Of a stretch of 64,000 nt of DNA, positions 46,502 through 59,044 are shown piece after piece. Within the stretch, counting starts at the first letter, position 1, and each line of letters starts with the position of its first letter. Under the pieces are notes generated by a model. That model made no database searches. It was not told the origin of the DNA and saw only the letters and a list, made by a program, of their open reading frames with translations. Source of the stretch: Zeus faber (lineage: Eukaryota; Chordata; Actinopteri; Zeiformes; Zeidae); the NCBI GenBank assembly GCA_960531495.1, contig OY482846.1, positions 44,192,223 through 44,256,222 on the forward strand, in the 5' to 3' direction. A program made the translations under genes and the position numbers.

Positions 46502-46621
46502 CTTAGCCTCGATGACAGCCTCTGTGCAGGCCTGCAACATCGTGAGGTGGTGGGCGAACACCAGGAACTTGATCTGCTCCGTCTCCAGCATCATCTTGAT
46601 GTAGTCCTTCACCGCTCCCGC
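46502..46621 (-). CDS. zranb3: ZRANB3 exon, helicase motif IV
   Basis: It encodes residues 46-85: AGAVKDYIKMMLETEQ, IKFLVFAHHLTMLQAC and TEAVIEAK. The KFLVFAHH segment is motif IV, at the start of the C-terminal RecA-like lobe. It is almost identical to human. The acceptor is CTTGTGGGCAG, and upstream of it lies a (TG)n tract of about 50 bp rather than a plain C/T tract. The donor is GCTAAG|GTAAGT, a consensus site. Phase 0 at both ends. Confidence 0.97.
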
Positions 46622-46640
46622 CTGCCCACAAGACGCACGC

Positions 46641-46644
<4 letters not shown>

Positions 46645-46695
<51 letters not shown>
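46645..46695. repeat. (CA)n microsatellite at an intron 3' end
   Basis: About 25 units. It reads (TG)n on the ZRANB3 strand and lies some 24 bases before the acceptor AG of the 46502 exon. Confidence 0.96.
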
Positions 46696-46698
<3 letters not shown>

Positions 46699-47568
46699 AA
46701 CAACTGAACTCGGCACAGGGAACACCACACATACACAGGGCTCAGCCGGATCAGACAGGAAGTCAATTATTCGCCCTGGCATCTTTCCTCTGTAATCAAT
46801 TCCCTATTGAACGCAGCGGCATTAGGAGCGAGAGTGGGTGCGCTCTTCTTTTGTCAGCTAGCCGATTGCAAAATCAGGTCAATGTTGGCCGGAGATATGA
46901 TTGGGACCGGGACCAAAAGGTAAGAAAAACAAAATAGTGAAATAACAGCACACACACACACATCAAGCGCCAAATGAGTTTGGTTCCACGGTTACGTCGC
47001 CTTTGCAAAGTGTAATGCCAACATTTTACCCTAATTCCTGACAAACAATTAACATGAGATGTACAGTGGCATCATCTACATTTCCACAAATTACTTTGCG
47101 ACGTGCATAGGATACTTTGGCACCGTTGGCTGCATGTTTGGGAGATATTGGAGAGAAGAGGGTTGATTTATGCACCGCCTTTGCCATTTTTCCATCAGAG
47201 CACAGCAGAGTCTTGAGCTGTATTATGCCAATCAATATTAATTAGGGGTTGTTCATTGACTATTTCTGGAGAATCATGGGCGTTAACAGGGGGGCAATAT
47301 TCCTGTTCGAGTGCACTAAATTCCAAGTTGAGCACATTTTGAGGCTGATGTGCCATCGCAGTTTTAACCACACGCAGCATTTCAGTGTGGAATCAAAGGA
47401 CAGTGCTGTTTTCATGAATGAGGCCCCTGGTGATCTGGCCATGTAGGAAGCGATACACGCTGGATACATGCCTTTGCGTCTCTGTTAAATTGGAACTTAA
47501 AAAAATCTTGCAAACCGGATTTAAACCGTGTACTCAAAATGGTACTCGTCCGGCGCGCATATATACAC

Positions 47569-47570
<2 letters not shown>
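46696..47570. other. Intron stretch without a recognised gene
   Basis: No recognised repeat family or coding frame. Confidence 0.45.
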
Positions 47571-47649
<79 letters not shown>

Positions 47650-47681
47650 CATACATACATACATACACACACACATATATA

Positions 47682-47721
<40 letters not shown>

Positions 47722-47740
47722 AACATACAGTATATATACA
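47560..47740. repeat. Compound (CA)n/(TA)n/(ACAT)n microsatellite
   Basis: Alternating blocks of CA, TA and ACAT units directly before the left end of the Tc1-like element. Confidence 0.93.
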
Positions 47741-47985
47741 TACAGTATACACCGCGTTCCAAATTATTATGCAAATTGGATTCAAGTGTCATAAACATTT
47801 AATTTTTCAATTCAATTTAGTTTTTCAATTCAACTCATGGATGGTGTTGTGTCTCAGGGCTCTTTGGATCACTGAAATCAATCTCAGACACCTGTGATAA
47901 TTAGTTTGCCAGGTGAGCCCAATTCAAGGAAAACTACTTAAGAAGGACGTTCCACATTATTAAGCAGCCACAGGTTTCAAGCAAC

Positions 47986-49044
47986 ATGGGAAAGAAAAAG
48001 GATCTCTCTGCTGCCGAAAAGCCTCAAATAGTGCAACGCCTTGGACAAGGTATGAAAACATTAGATATTTCACAAAACCTTAAGCGTGATCATCGTACTG
48101 TGAAGAGATTTGTGGCTGATTCAGATCACAGACGGGTTGGTGCAGATAAAGGCAGAATGAGGAAGGTTTCTGCCAGACAAATTCATGGGATTAAGAGAGC
48201 AGCTGCTAAAATGTCGTTACAAAGCAGCAAACGACCGTATGTGTATGTATGTGACAAATAATCTCTTGAATTTGAACTTGAACAGGTATTTGAAGCTGCT
48301 GGTGCCTCTGGAGTGCCGCCAACCTCAAGGTGTAGGATCCTCCAGAGGCTTGCAGTTGTGCATAAAGCTACTATTGGGCCCCCCGTAACCAACGCTCACA
48401 AGCAGAAACGGTTGCAGGGGGCCCAGAAATACATGAAGACTCATTTTCAAACAGTCTTGTTTACTGATGAGTGCCGTGCAACCCTGGATGGTGCAGATGG
48501 ATGGAGTAGTGGATGGTTGGTGGATGGCCACTATGTCCCAACAAGGCTGCCACGTCAGCAAGGAGGTGGCGGAGTCATGTTTTGGGCCGGAATCATGGGG
48601 AGAGAGCTGGTCGGCCCCTTTAGGGTCCCTGAAGGTGTGAAAATGACCTCGGCAAAGTATATAGAGTTTGACTGAGCACTTTCTTCCACGGTACAAAAAG
48701 AAGAACCGTGCCTTCCGTAGCAAAACCATCTTCATGCCTGACAACGCACCATCTCATGCTGTAAAGAATACCTCTGTCATTGGCTGCTATGGGCATAAAA
48801 GGAGAGAAACTCATGGTGTGGCCCCCATCCTCCCCTGACCTCCACCCTATTGAGAACCTTTGGAGCATCCTCCAGCAAAAGATCTATGAGGGTGGAGGCA
48901 GTTGGCATCAAAACAGCAGGTCAGGGAGGCTGTTCTGACATCCTGCAAAGAAATTCAAGCAGAAACTCTCCAAAAACTCCCAAGTTCAATTGATGCAAGA
49001 ATTGTGAAGGTGATATCACAGAAGGCTCCTATGTTAACATGTAA
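47986..49044 (+). pseudogene. Tc1-like transposase pseudogene (family C)
   Basis: It begins MGKKKDLSAAEKPQIVQRLG with a helix-turn-helix DNA-binding part (KTLDISQNLKRDHRTVKRFV). The frame is interrupted at about 48232 by foreign sequence, resumes with EAAGASGVPPTSRCRILQRL, and then shows the catalytic block HFQTVLFTDECRATLDG and GGGVMFWAGIMGRELVGPFR. After KYIEFD there is a stop, and the rest (HDNAPSH-like and [13 protein letters not shown]-like parts) lies in other frames. Inactive. Confidence 0.92.
48232..48284 (+). mobile_element. LINE 3' tail inserted in the transposase
   Basis: GTATGTATGTGACAAATAAT with a TCTTGAA-like end, matching the last bases of the jockey/CR1-group LINE tails at 13133 and 28549. 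Only about 50 bp were inserted. Confidence 0.7.
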
Positions 49045-49306
49045 CTTGGCCTGTTAAGATTTTTCTGAATGAAATAGATTTTGATTTCAGTAAATGACTC
49101 CTAATGCTGCACATTCAACAAATGACCATTTTCAGGGCATTTTGAGTTTATTTTTGAAAAAAATACTTTTATCATTGGGAGGTTTGTTCAATAACATTGG
49201 AATTATACCCTGACGGTTGATGACTTGAAAATTATACTGACTGTCATTTGCATCGACTATTTAGGAAAATCAGAGAAAAATATAATTTGCATAATAATTT
49301 GGAACG

Positions 49307-49426
<120 letters not shown>

Positions 49427-52400
49427 GTGTGTGTATCAATACATCAAATTCCCTTGTAACTAAGAACACCAGTGTAGAGGGCGTTCTGGGGCATTGCTGG
49501 GATCCCCAACACCATTGGAGAAGTAGATTGCACCCAGGTGTGCATCAAAACACCATGAAGACACTGCAATCAATTTAAAGATAGGAAAATCCACTTTTTT
49601 ATTTTTGCACTCAAAGTGCGAACTTCAGGAGACGCAGCGTTCACTGCCTCTGTTATTGCGGCCCAAACTCAATTTTACCTCACACCGGCCTTCAGAGGAG
49701 ACGCTACGAAAAATGACGCCATTTCTGGCTCCAACTGAGATAATTCATTATATTCCAGTTCTCGTAAAAAGTTTTTTCCTCTTTCTCCTTTAAGGACCAT
49801 AGTTTGCTTTGTAGTCAATTTAATTTACTGTTAATTCAGAATGATCCAGATTCCCGAAACACACTCACTTGTCTCCGGATGTAAACGTGCATGCTTTACT
49901 CTCTGCGCACAAAATACCATCATTTCCATGTACAGCCTGTCAGGTTGTACGATTGAAAGAATCGTTTTAGGATGATGACAGAAGTAAAGCAGGATTATGA
50001 TGGGTTAACCCTGCACACATAACGCTGACCCATTCTTATTTATGATCACACCGCGCTACCTCCATCTCCAGCTGTGACCTCCCACAAAGCTCGGCTCTCT
50101 GCAGTCAGGGGGGCCGTGTTGAACCCCAGGCTCTGCTTGGGTTGGGCCGGGTCAAGGTGGATGGAGTAAGGATGGAGTAAGAAATATAACACCACTCAAT
50201 AATGGGACCGGCCTAAGACATTATGGCCTAACCCTCCATCTTGGCGAGGGTTAAGCGTGCCCTGACGTGACCGGGGGTAAAACCTACATTTACCATTCGT
50301 GGCCGTACAAAGGGCCGCACACAGTCGCCTTAAAGACACTGTGTATTATCCGGTTGCCCTTCAAACCCTGGGTAATGATTAAACACCAGCCAGGCAGGAA
50401 ACGGTTTGCCAGGCTTTTCCGCTTGGGTATTATTAGCCGACGTGCACAATAATGAATCTCATCGCCAGGTCTGCCGACCTGTTCCGTTCTATACTGGGTT
50501 GGTTGGGTTAGTTGGGCGGGGATGCGGGGGGGGGGGGGGGGGGTCCTCATTACTGGACAGTTTGGCTTTGCTTGCTTCCTTCCGCTGAGTTTAATTAGCG
50601 CACAAACTTCTCTGCCGTCTGAAGCGGGGCCGTTAGCTCGCTTTAAAGTCCGGCATCAGAGCCGTTCTCTCTGGGTAATTGGGAGCAGATGCTTGGCTGG
50701 TGAAGAAGTAAAAATTACCCAGAGGGTGGTTGGCAGATTGGGTGCCTGGCGCGCTGGCAGGCGGAGTGACATAGATGTGCGAAATAATCTCACACGATTT
50801 CACCCCATTCCGCACCAAACCCAAGCTCGCCGCCCAAAATAGAGGAGAGGAGGGGGGGAGGGGGGGACTGTATACACAGTCTGTGCCACAAAAAAGTCGA
50901 GAGAAAGTGAGGCTGATTCTAAGAAAAGCGACAGGAGAGGAAATGAGACCGGGCTGGCGGTACTGATTTTCGCCAGTCTGGTCGAGTAGGTGGTTGGTGG
51001 GGCGGGGCACTTTGTTGTCGGAAGAAAGTCAGACGGAATAAACTGAGCAGAAATTTCCAATCAGCCAACAATGGCAGGATCCAAGGTGGGTGTGTGGGGG
51101 GGGGTGCAGCACCACCAATTGCGTTCGGTGGTCATCTCCGGGCTCCGTTAACCTCGGGGGTTAGGCGCCGGGCTAATTAAGGAGTGCGCAGGCCCTCGGA
51201 GATGGCAGATGATAGCGGGAGTGACACGTCAGATGGAAACGTTTCCCTCTGGACTAATTATTCCCTGTCAAGGAATTGACAGCGAGGCAAACGGGTGTAC
51301 ACCGCTTTATTATGCGGCACAAAACGAGGCGGCAAAGCCAAGCATTGTCGGCAAAATCCATCCCAAGGAACGAGGCGAAGGGCTGACGCCGTTTCCAAAT
51401 ATAAAACCGATGAACCCGTAACGTTTGGGTCCCGACTGGTTATTTTTCGGCTTTCATTTCTCACCTTTGCTTGCTTCAGTTATCTCTCCGCCGGGCTAAT
51501 GGGGCCGGGAGTGGTTCTATTGGAGCAAAGCGTGCAGCGGTCTGACCCGTCCTGGGCGCCAACCTTTCTCTCAGGTATCAGCTACGTCCTAGCGTCACCA
51601 CCCCATCTCATTATAAAACAGTCACTACAATCCTGAGTCTCCATGGCAACAGCACCACCGCAGTGCGATTATGGAAACTTGTGATGACATGCACTCATGC
51701 CTGGCGAGACACAACCGAATAACACCTCCGCTATAACCCTACTTGGTCTAAGTGCTTTCACTTGTGACCATTAGGCTCCGTTTCCATGGCGATGCTCTCC
51801 CTCGAGATCTCATTGAGCGATTTGCAGAGTGCTCCGAGCACCAAAATTGTGCAGCGCCGCTAAAACCTTGTTTCCAGGAACATTACTAATGCAACGCTAA
51901 AGCAATGGCTGTTAAACATTTCCGATTTCTTTACCCTTTTTCTTTTCTTTGTTTGTAGTCGCTTTGCTCCCGTATTAGGAGAAACGGCGGAGGCTGTAAC
52001 CCACGGAGGAGAGACGAAACGCAAAAGGCATTCATCCATGGACGGACAGCGTCTACTGACTGGCTGAAATGCGTTTCCTTTACTTAATGGTCTTCGCTGA
52101 TTCTGTTTATCCCTCTACCTACTAAGTAGCAAAGCCGCTGCTCTGCTGGGTTAGTCATGTACACGACTGTTATGGAACCGTATGCACTGTAACCCACTGT
52201 CCTTTGTACGCTTACTGTGTGGTGCCATGTTGTTTCAAGGCCACCTCAAGCATGTTTTCTTATTATTACTCGTAGTAATAGACTAGTAATAATAATACTA
52301 GTTACGACGGCAGTATTATTGACCCACCTGCTCGGTCATAATATCCACATTTCTGATTGTGTCTCAAATATTTCTTGTGTGTAAATATCTCATGAAAGTG

Positions 52401-53056
52401 CCGATTGTTATGGCCAAAATATCAATATTGTGGTCGTTGGCAAAAAAATACTGTGATCCGTATTCGTAATTCCCAGGGAACTAAATATGCTTTAGTGCAA
52501 ACATATTGATGACTTCTTTACTGACTGGACACTGATTACTATTTATTTGGAAATTTGACGGACGTCCTTCTATCTCTCGCTGCCTAAAGCTCGGGCTCCA
52601 TTATGTGATTTTCGAGGACGATTTGGCAACGATTTGAGATCGTGGCAGTCCAGGGTAGTCACGCTGTAGAATCGTAGCTGTCATCGATATGTGTGCGAGT
52701 AAAAGACTCAGACATCTATCTCTATACGATCCCAATCGTCCAGGTCACAATTCCATCAAACATCTTTCATTTTAATCGGGGCTCTCTTTCCAAAATCCTT
52801 CGGTGTGTGTGTGTGCCCTAAATCGCAACGGCAATTTTCAACAGCTAATGAGATTGCGTACCTGCACGGCAGCGAAGCCATAGAGGCGTGAGAACGTAAG
52901 CACGCACGGTGCTCGTTCCGTTACACACAGATCACAGGCGTCCCATCACTGGTGCGCCGCGGGGACAGTTGGTACCGTTAGAGAGGGAGCGATCGGGTGC
53001 AGAGCTGTGATTACTTAAAACTTTATAGTTATGTTTACAATAATATTGAGGGGGAC

Positions 53057-53091
53057 AACTCTTGTTTTCCCAGGAAGGGAAAACAAGAGTT
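53057..53091. repeat. Perfect inverted repeat (15-bp arms, 5-base loop)
   Basis: Arms AACTCTTGTTTTCCC and GGGAAAACAAGAGTT separated by AGGAA. Further partial pairing (GGGGG with CCCCC) lies outside. Confidence 0.95.
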
Positions 53092-54289
53092 CCCGGATCC
53101 CCCTGGTCCCTCTGTAATTTCCACCCCTGGCCGTGCCCCGCTCATATTTGCATTTAGTAGCCAAATCCAATTAGACTGACATAATTCTGAGATTATTTTA
53201 TTCAGAAATTATTTATAATAACCGGACATACAAAAAAATAATAATAATAATCCCCCATGTGTTTAATGGACTGTCATCCCGGCTGACACAGACTCCAGTG
53301 CCCCTGCTGCTACAAACTCCATCCAGAACCTTGCTCCCCTGCCAGGCCCGTGCACCCACACTGAAGCACTCGCACCCGGCCCGCACACACAAGCGTTAAG
53401 CTCAAGTGACGCGGGAGCGGAGCAACTAAAAGGTTTCTCTCAAAGTCCTTGAATAGAGGATGGAAGACAGTGAGTGATGATAACTTAACAATGATTATTG
53501 TGTTTATATTCCATATCCTCCTGGAACTTTCACCTCGGAAAAAGGAAATACAAAAATAAATGATAAATTTATATATATTATTTGCGGTGATGACGGTAAT
53601 GAACCCGGTACCACAGTGACATCACAAAACCGCAGTACTGCAGTTAATGCGGTTATTGTCGCAGCCCTGCTTATGGAATAATGCCAGACTCATGAGTGTC
53701 TGATTAGTGTATAATGTCAGCGCTGCAAGTTCACTGCACAGAAAACCACAGCAGCGAGCTGTAGGGCATTTGTTCCCTTGTCAAAATACTGTGAGACATC
53801 TCGCCTCTCGCAGGAAGACACATTCTCGCTGGAGTGTTGGAGTTCCACACAACCGCGGTCATCTGTTCTCTGTCTTTAGTCTTGTGCTGCTCAAAGACAG
53901 CAGCTATTATGTGCGTGCGCAGAAGAGACAGTTGAATCCCTTCTGATGAACACTTTTTTAAAATTATTTAGTTGTTTATGTTATTCATCCACCGATTTGT
54001 TATTATCATTATTTTTTGTTGAAAACCTCATGACACTGTGTGTGGGTGGGGATCGGACTGTTTGTCTAGGGTAGTGTGTTGGGGCTATAAATGTATATAA
54101 AAAAAAATAAAAATCCAGATTTGTTGAATGCATTGTGCACTATGTAACAATGAAATGTGCTATTTTTAAATAAAAATATTGATAACAAAATATATTCTGT
54201 GATATATGATTTTGGTCAAATGTAAATCAGCCCCCCCAATTTTCCATTTGGTGTAAAGCATGAAGCTAAATTTACTGCATATGACCTTT

Positions 54290-54412
54290 AAAATGGTACT
54301 CCTTAAAATGGTACTCCCTAAAATGGTACACCTTAAAATGGTACACCTTAAAATGGTACACCTTAAAATGGTACACCTTAAAATGGTACTCCTTAAAATG
54401 GTACTCCCTCCG
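54290..54412. repeat. 15-bp minisatellite
   Basis: About eight copies of AAAATGGTACACCTT, some with ACT in place of ACA. The copies differ by one or two bases. Confidence 0.95.
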
Positions 54413-55071
54413 GTGCTACTTGTGTAGTGGGACCAAGTGGGTGGATGAGAGCAGCTGTTGTAAATACATCGTTGGCGTAAGTAACAATTGGGACATCGGA
54501 TGCGTTTCACTTGTAATTTGTATTCCTCTCACTCCGTATCAAAAGTTAAATCCTCCGTCTGAAGGTTTTCTTTTTCTCTTTGCTGTTACAGAAATTGATG
54601 TGGGGAGGAAACACCAAAAGACCTGTACAAATTCTGAAAAAGGTCAAGTTTTGTTCTATTTTTCCTGGATCCCTGTAGAGGCTTGATGCTACATATTTCT
54701 TGGGGGCCTCATACCTTTCCAGATTCGGCTATTTTTATATTTTAATTTCTTTTTAATATTTTAATTTTTATTTTTTCCCAAAGAAGTCTTTCATTCAAAA
54801 TTTCACTTTCTCTTTCTTTGAGTTGAACTGGATGGCTTGGGAGGTCTTGCACCATTTTGGTAAAAACTCAAGGCAGTCAGTTGACCCCGCTACCCAAACG
54901 AACCCTGGCTAAACACACTTACTTACGTCTTTGACATAATTTTCCACATTCTCTTAAATCCTGTCTGAACCCCTCATATAACACCAGTTTAATGTCTACA
55001 TCCAGCTACCATCACTGAGAAACACCCGTTGTCTTGTTGTGTAGGCGAGTTGAGGGGCCCCTCCCCATTAC

Positions 55072-55206
55072 CTTGGCGATGGCTGTCTGCTTGTACATGC
55101 GCGTCACCAGGCTCATCACCTCCGTGAAGGGGTTGTCGGAGGCTGCGGCCCCCGATCCCAGTCCCCTCATCAGCCTCTCCCACTCGGCGAAGCTGGCCGA
55201 GGCCTC
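55072..55206 (-). CDS. zranb3: ZRANB3 exon, bridge between the two helicase lobes
   Basis: It encodes residues 1-45 of the visible part: ASFAEWERLMRG, then VMSLVTRMYKQTAIAK. Human has SSFEEWKKLMRAPNSG and VMGLITRMFKQTAIAK, so this joins lobe 1 to lobe 2. The acceptor is ATCGTGTTCGCAG, the donor GCCAAG|GTAATG, phase 0. No earlier exon could be found between here and 64000. The preceding exon should encode a sequence like LTQLPPKIRQR, and nothing convincing was seen. Confidence 0.95.
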
Positions 55207-56690
55207 CTGCGAACACGATGAGAGAGCTGCGTGAAGGAGGCGGCTGGAGGTTCCTTTCCTCATTGTATTGTATTAAACTAACATTGTACTGAGAACAGGG
55301 TTTGGTGGAAATGTTCACTCGTGGTTCTTTTTCCAAAAAGATCTTTCTTCTGTTTGTAGTATAAAACCAAATTTACGCTCTTAGTATATATGGCTTCTTT
55401 ATATACTGTATATACATATAAAGGGAAAACAATTTATGGTGCCACCAGGAGACCTACTTTCCTCCAGAAAACAGAGAGGGAGGGAGCGAAAGAGGGCACA
55501 GCAGGAGGTGTAATTCCCCAAGATACAACCCCCCCCCCCCCGATCCACCCACACCTCCTACGTTTGCGGGGCTGCGCTAGCTGGGTCATGCACTCCTCCC
55601 AATTATAGCCAGCTTGTGACAAGCCAGGGTCGGAGACGGAGAAGCAGCCGGCCCGGCGCAATAAATCAAGAGGGAGCCCGCCGCTGCTCTCCCGGGGGTG
55701 ATTGGCGAAGGGTATTTAAGGCGGTCGAAGGGTTGGGGGTCGGGGAGGCGTGGGGTGCGGTGGGACGGGGAGATACGCGGCGGGAGAGTCCGCTTGCGAG
55801 GCGCCCCGTTAAGGAAAATAAATACAAACAAGTCAGGCAACCTTTCTCCGCGGTCCACCACGGAATGCCCGCCCGCTAACGTGTTACCGAAAACATCATT
55901 TTTATCGGTACGTATTTTCAGAGAAACTGAAGGAAGCAAAGAAGTCCAAAGTTTAAAACTAAGCCATACCAGATATGTTCAACACCTGGAAGAGAGCTCA
56001 ATGGGTGGAGAGGGAGATCTCGTGTTTCTGTTTTCACAATCATATTCCCAATTTTGCATACTGTTTGTTCAGCTGAATTCATACACAAAAGAAAATACTT
56101 CAGCTTGAAGTATTCATTGTAATAGTTAAATAAAACAAAAGTCAAATTAGAAAAAAAATACAATTAAAAGGGGGGATGGGGAGTTGGTTGTGCATGTGTG
56201 TAATGGTACTGTATGAGTGTGTGTATATGCATGAGATGAGGGGTGACAAAGATACATGTATGATTCAGAATGTGTAGAAGGATTTACATCACTTTAATAA
56301 TGGCCTTATTAGTGGCCGGCCTCCACCCTTAAATGAACATATCTTTCTGGAGTCTCAAAGAGTACGTCATTTGTTCCATCTGATAAATTTCCCATACTTT
56401 CTCAGACCACATATTGTATGTTGGGGGGTGGGGGTCAGGTTTTAAACACTTAAGGGGGAGGTACACTTATAAAGATGTTTTTGACCGAAAGAGAAAAGTG
56501 TTCAGAACAAGATAAGATGACTTGGTGATCTGGGGTCTTTCTGTGTTCTTTGTGTAAGGCCCCGAGCCCAACGTTGTCCTCTGTCTTTCTCTGGTTCTGA
56601 GAGAGCTGCCCCCGTAGCTAATGTTCCCAATGCCATTGTGTTGTGGCAGGGTTAGGCCATTGTGTTGTGGTCATTCAACCTCCTCCTTTT
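55207..56690. other. Intron stretch without a recognised gene
   Basis: It includes a C run at 55530-55540 and a GC-rich block at 55540-55880. Open frames there show no similarity to the missing ZRANB3 exons. Confidence 0.5.
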
Positions 56691-58428
56691 TTATTCGTCA
56701 CATACATATACATACTTCCGTACATATATGCAGTGTAATGTCAATGCAACGCACCCGGTGATTACGCACATTATGTTCTAGATTGAACACAATAGCTACC
56801 TAATTTCTACTTGACTAACTAACTGAAACGAACTGATTCCTAAAACGTAATGCAGTAAGTAAATATAATAATACTGAATAAAATAAAATAACTCAAAAGT
56901 AATACTGGGTGGGGGTACAAAATAGAAATAAAGGGAATGGACTTACAGTATGTATATGGGATAGGTGATTATGTATATACAGATATGTGCATTAAAGTGG
57001 CATGTGAATTCACATTTACATTTAGTCATTTAGCAGACGCTTTTATCCAAAGCGACTTACAAGGGAGAATAACATTCAAGCAACATTGCGTCAGAGACAT
57101 TAGTGTAACAATAAATACTGCTAGGTAGTGCTAAGTAATTGTAGGTTAGGACAGGAGGTACTCACTGAAGAGCTGGGTCTTCAAGTACTTCTTAAAGACA
57201 GAGAGGGAGGTCCCTGCTCTGGTCATTTTTGGCAGCTCGTTCCACCAACGTGGAACTACAAATGAGAATAGCCTGGATTGCCGTGGCTGTATGGCCGGCA
57301 GAGCCAGGCGACGCTCATCTGACGAGCGCAGCACCCGGGGGGCAACATGTGCTCTTACAAGAGCATTTAAGTAGGCGGGAGCGTTCCCAGCAATCACTCT
57401 GTAGGCCAGCATAAGAGACTTGAACTTGATGCGAGCGGCTACAGGAAACCAGTGGAGCTCGATGAGCAGCGGAGTGACATGTGCCCTCTTTGGCTGGTTG
57501 AACACCAGTCGCACCGCCGCGAATAAAGTGAGGTAGTGTGTGTGGAGATATACAGCACAGTATACAACAGTACGGCGCAGCAATACAGTAACACCGAACA
57601 GAACAGCAATACAGCACAGTATGCAGTAACCCAGAACAGTGATACAGTATGCAGTACAGTATGCTACATACAGTACAGTAAGGCAGTGGGGCCTATGTGA
57701 GTGACTCAGTGAGGGCCCCTGGTGGGTTCAGCATTGACAGACTTTATAGCTTGCGGGAAGAAACTCAGTCTTTCTGTTCTCGCTGCGTGGGCGCTTGCCC
57801 AACCACAGCAGCTGGAACAGTCCGTTGTTGGGGTGATGAGGATCCTTCATGATCCTGCGTGCTCTGCTACTACACCTCCTGGTGTATAAGTCCTGCAGGG
57901 AGGGGAGGGTAGTTCCAGTGGTATGTTGGGCTGAACACACCACCCTCTGCAGGGCCCGCCTGTCCTGAGCAGTACAGTTCCCAAAGCAGGCAGTAATGTT
58001 GCCTGTCAGGATGCTCTCCACCGCTCCACAGTAGAAGGACTTGAGGATCCTCACTGAGACTCTGAATTTCTTCAGCTGCCTGAGGTGGTAAAGACGCTGT
58101 CTCACCTTTCTCACCTGAGTGTCTGTTTGTAAATTCCATGTTAAGTCCTCTGTGATGTGGACTCCCAGGTACTTGAAGCTGCTCACCCTGTCAACAGAAG
58201 CCCCATTAATAAGCAAGGGCGCGTGCGTCCTCAGTTGTAATCCTCTCCTAAAGTCCACCATCAGCTCCTTAGTTTTGCTGACGTTCAGGTGGAGGCTGTT
58301 GTCATGGCACCAGAGTGACAGGTCAGCCACCTCCTCGCGGTAGGCCTTCTCATCGCCGTCAGTGATCAGGCCCACCACGACGGTGTCGTCAGCAAACTTG
58401 ATGATGGTGTTGGAGCTGGACCTGGCCA
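56691..58428 (-). mobile_element. Jockey/CR1-group LINE, split copy
   Basis: The frame at 57728-58425 runs from RSSSNTIIKFADDTVVVGLI through TKELMVDFRRGLQL and VHITEDLTWNLQTDTQV to FGNCTAQDRRALQRVV and KDPHHPNNGLFQLL, about 230 codons without a stop. It starts inside the palm of the reverse transcriptase, so the copy is 5'-truncated. The 3' UTR is interrupted by an L2 copy at 57009-57527. The terminal TCTTGAA repeats are lost. It supplies the piece deleted from the copy at 7510. Confidence 0.9.
57009..57527 (-). mobile_element. L2-clade LINE 3' end nested in a LINE 3' UTR
   Basis: It encodes RLVFNQPKRAHVTPLLIELH to SFVVPRWWNELPKMTRAGTS and stops at about 57146. The tail on this strand is GTCGCTTTGGATAAAAGCG then TCTGCTAAATGACTAAATG. 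It is nearly the same sequence as the copy at 7874. GAAT is repeated on both sides as a short target-site duplication. Confidence 0.93.
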
Positions 58429-58998
58429 CATGAGCATTTCCATTCTGCTTATGGGTTCCTAACTTTTGGATATTTCAGTGGCGCTCCCAACTCGCTCATG
58501 TTGTCTCGATGCGGCAGGAGACTGGCAAATGTAATAATCCATCCAATGAGTCATGTCCCGAAGAGCCACGCTCCCCCATGTTTCTTGACATCGCTCCCAC
58601 GTGCAGATAAAGTAAGGGCAAAGCACCGCGGCCAAAAATATTTCTGCAAAGCTTCTGCTGCTGATTTGAGACACAGTGATGGAAACGGGATCAGGGAGCA
58701 GACACACTTCTGTCTACATCCTGGAAAGTGGCTGACCGCAGAAAACACTCAAATGTTTGTCTTGAATTCACTACATTTTTATAATTTAATATCACTATAT
58801 TACTATATGACTAATATTTTCTGTTATTCATTTAAATAGTTTTGGTTTGTAATTGTTTTTGTAGATCATTGCTTATAAGAAAGAGTAATAAATATTTTCA
58901 TAAATGAAGGGAAGGAAAAACCTTCCCGTCACGGTTGACAGTTTATTGATTACAGCCTCGTGCCAAGAATAAAGATATTATTCTTTTTATTTTCTATG

Positions 58999-58999
<1 letters not shown>

Positions 59000-59043
<44 letters not shown>
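59000..59043. repeat. (TA)n microsatellite
   Basis: About 22 TA units, next to the end of the L1-type remnant. Confidence 0.95.

Positions 59044-59044
<1 letters not shown>

Larger units (their letters stand above)
49430..55071. other. Intron stretch without a recognised gene or element
   Basis: It holds a G run at 50526-50543, a hairpin at 53057-53091 and a 15-bp tandem repeat at 54290-54412. Between 50000 and 52000 the base composition is balanced and there is no recognisable transposon. This is the largest element-poor part of the window and could hold non-coding conserved sequence, but that cannot be tested from one genome. Confidence 0.5.

Noticed and set aside
54290-54412. CRISPR-like array
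   Set aside because: Units of 15 bp follow each other directly with no spacers; it is a minisatellite in a vertebrate genome.
55434-55661. Minus-strand frame containing MTQLAQPRKRR as the missing exon upstream of 55206
   Set aside because: It only loosely recalls the expected LTQLPPKIRQR; the surrounding residues do not match and no suitable donor in phase was found.
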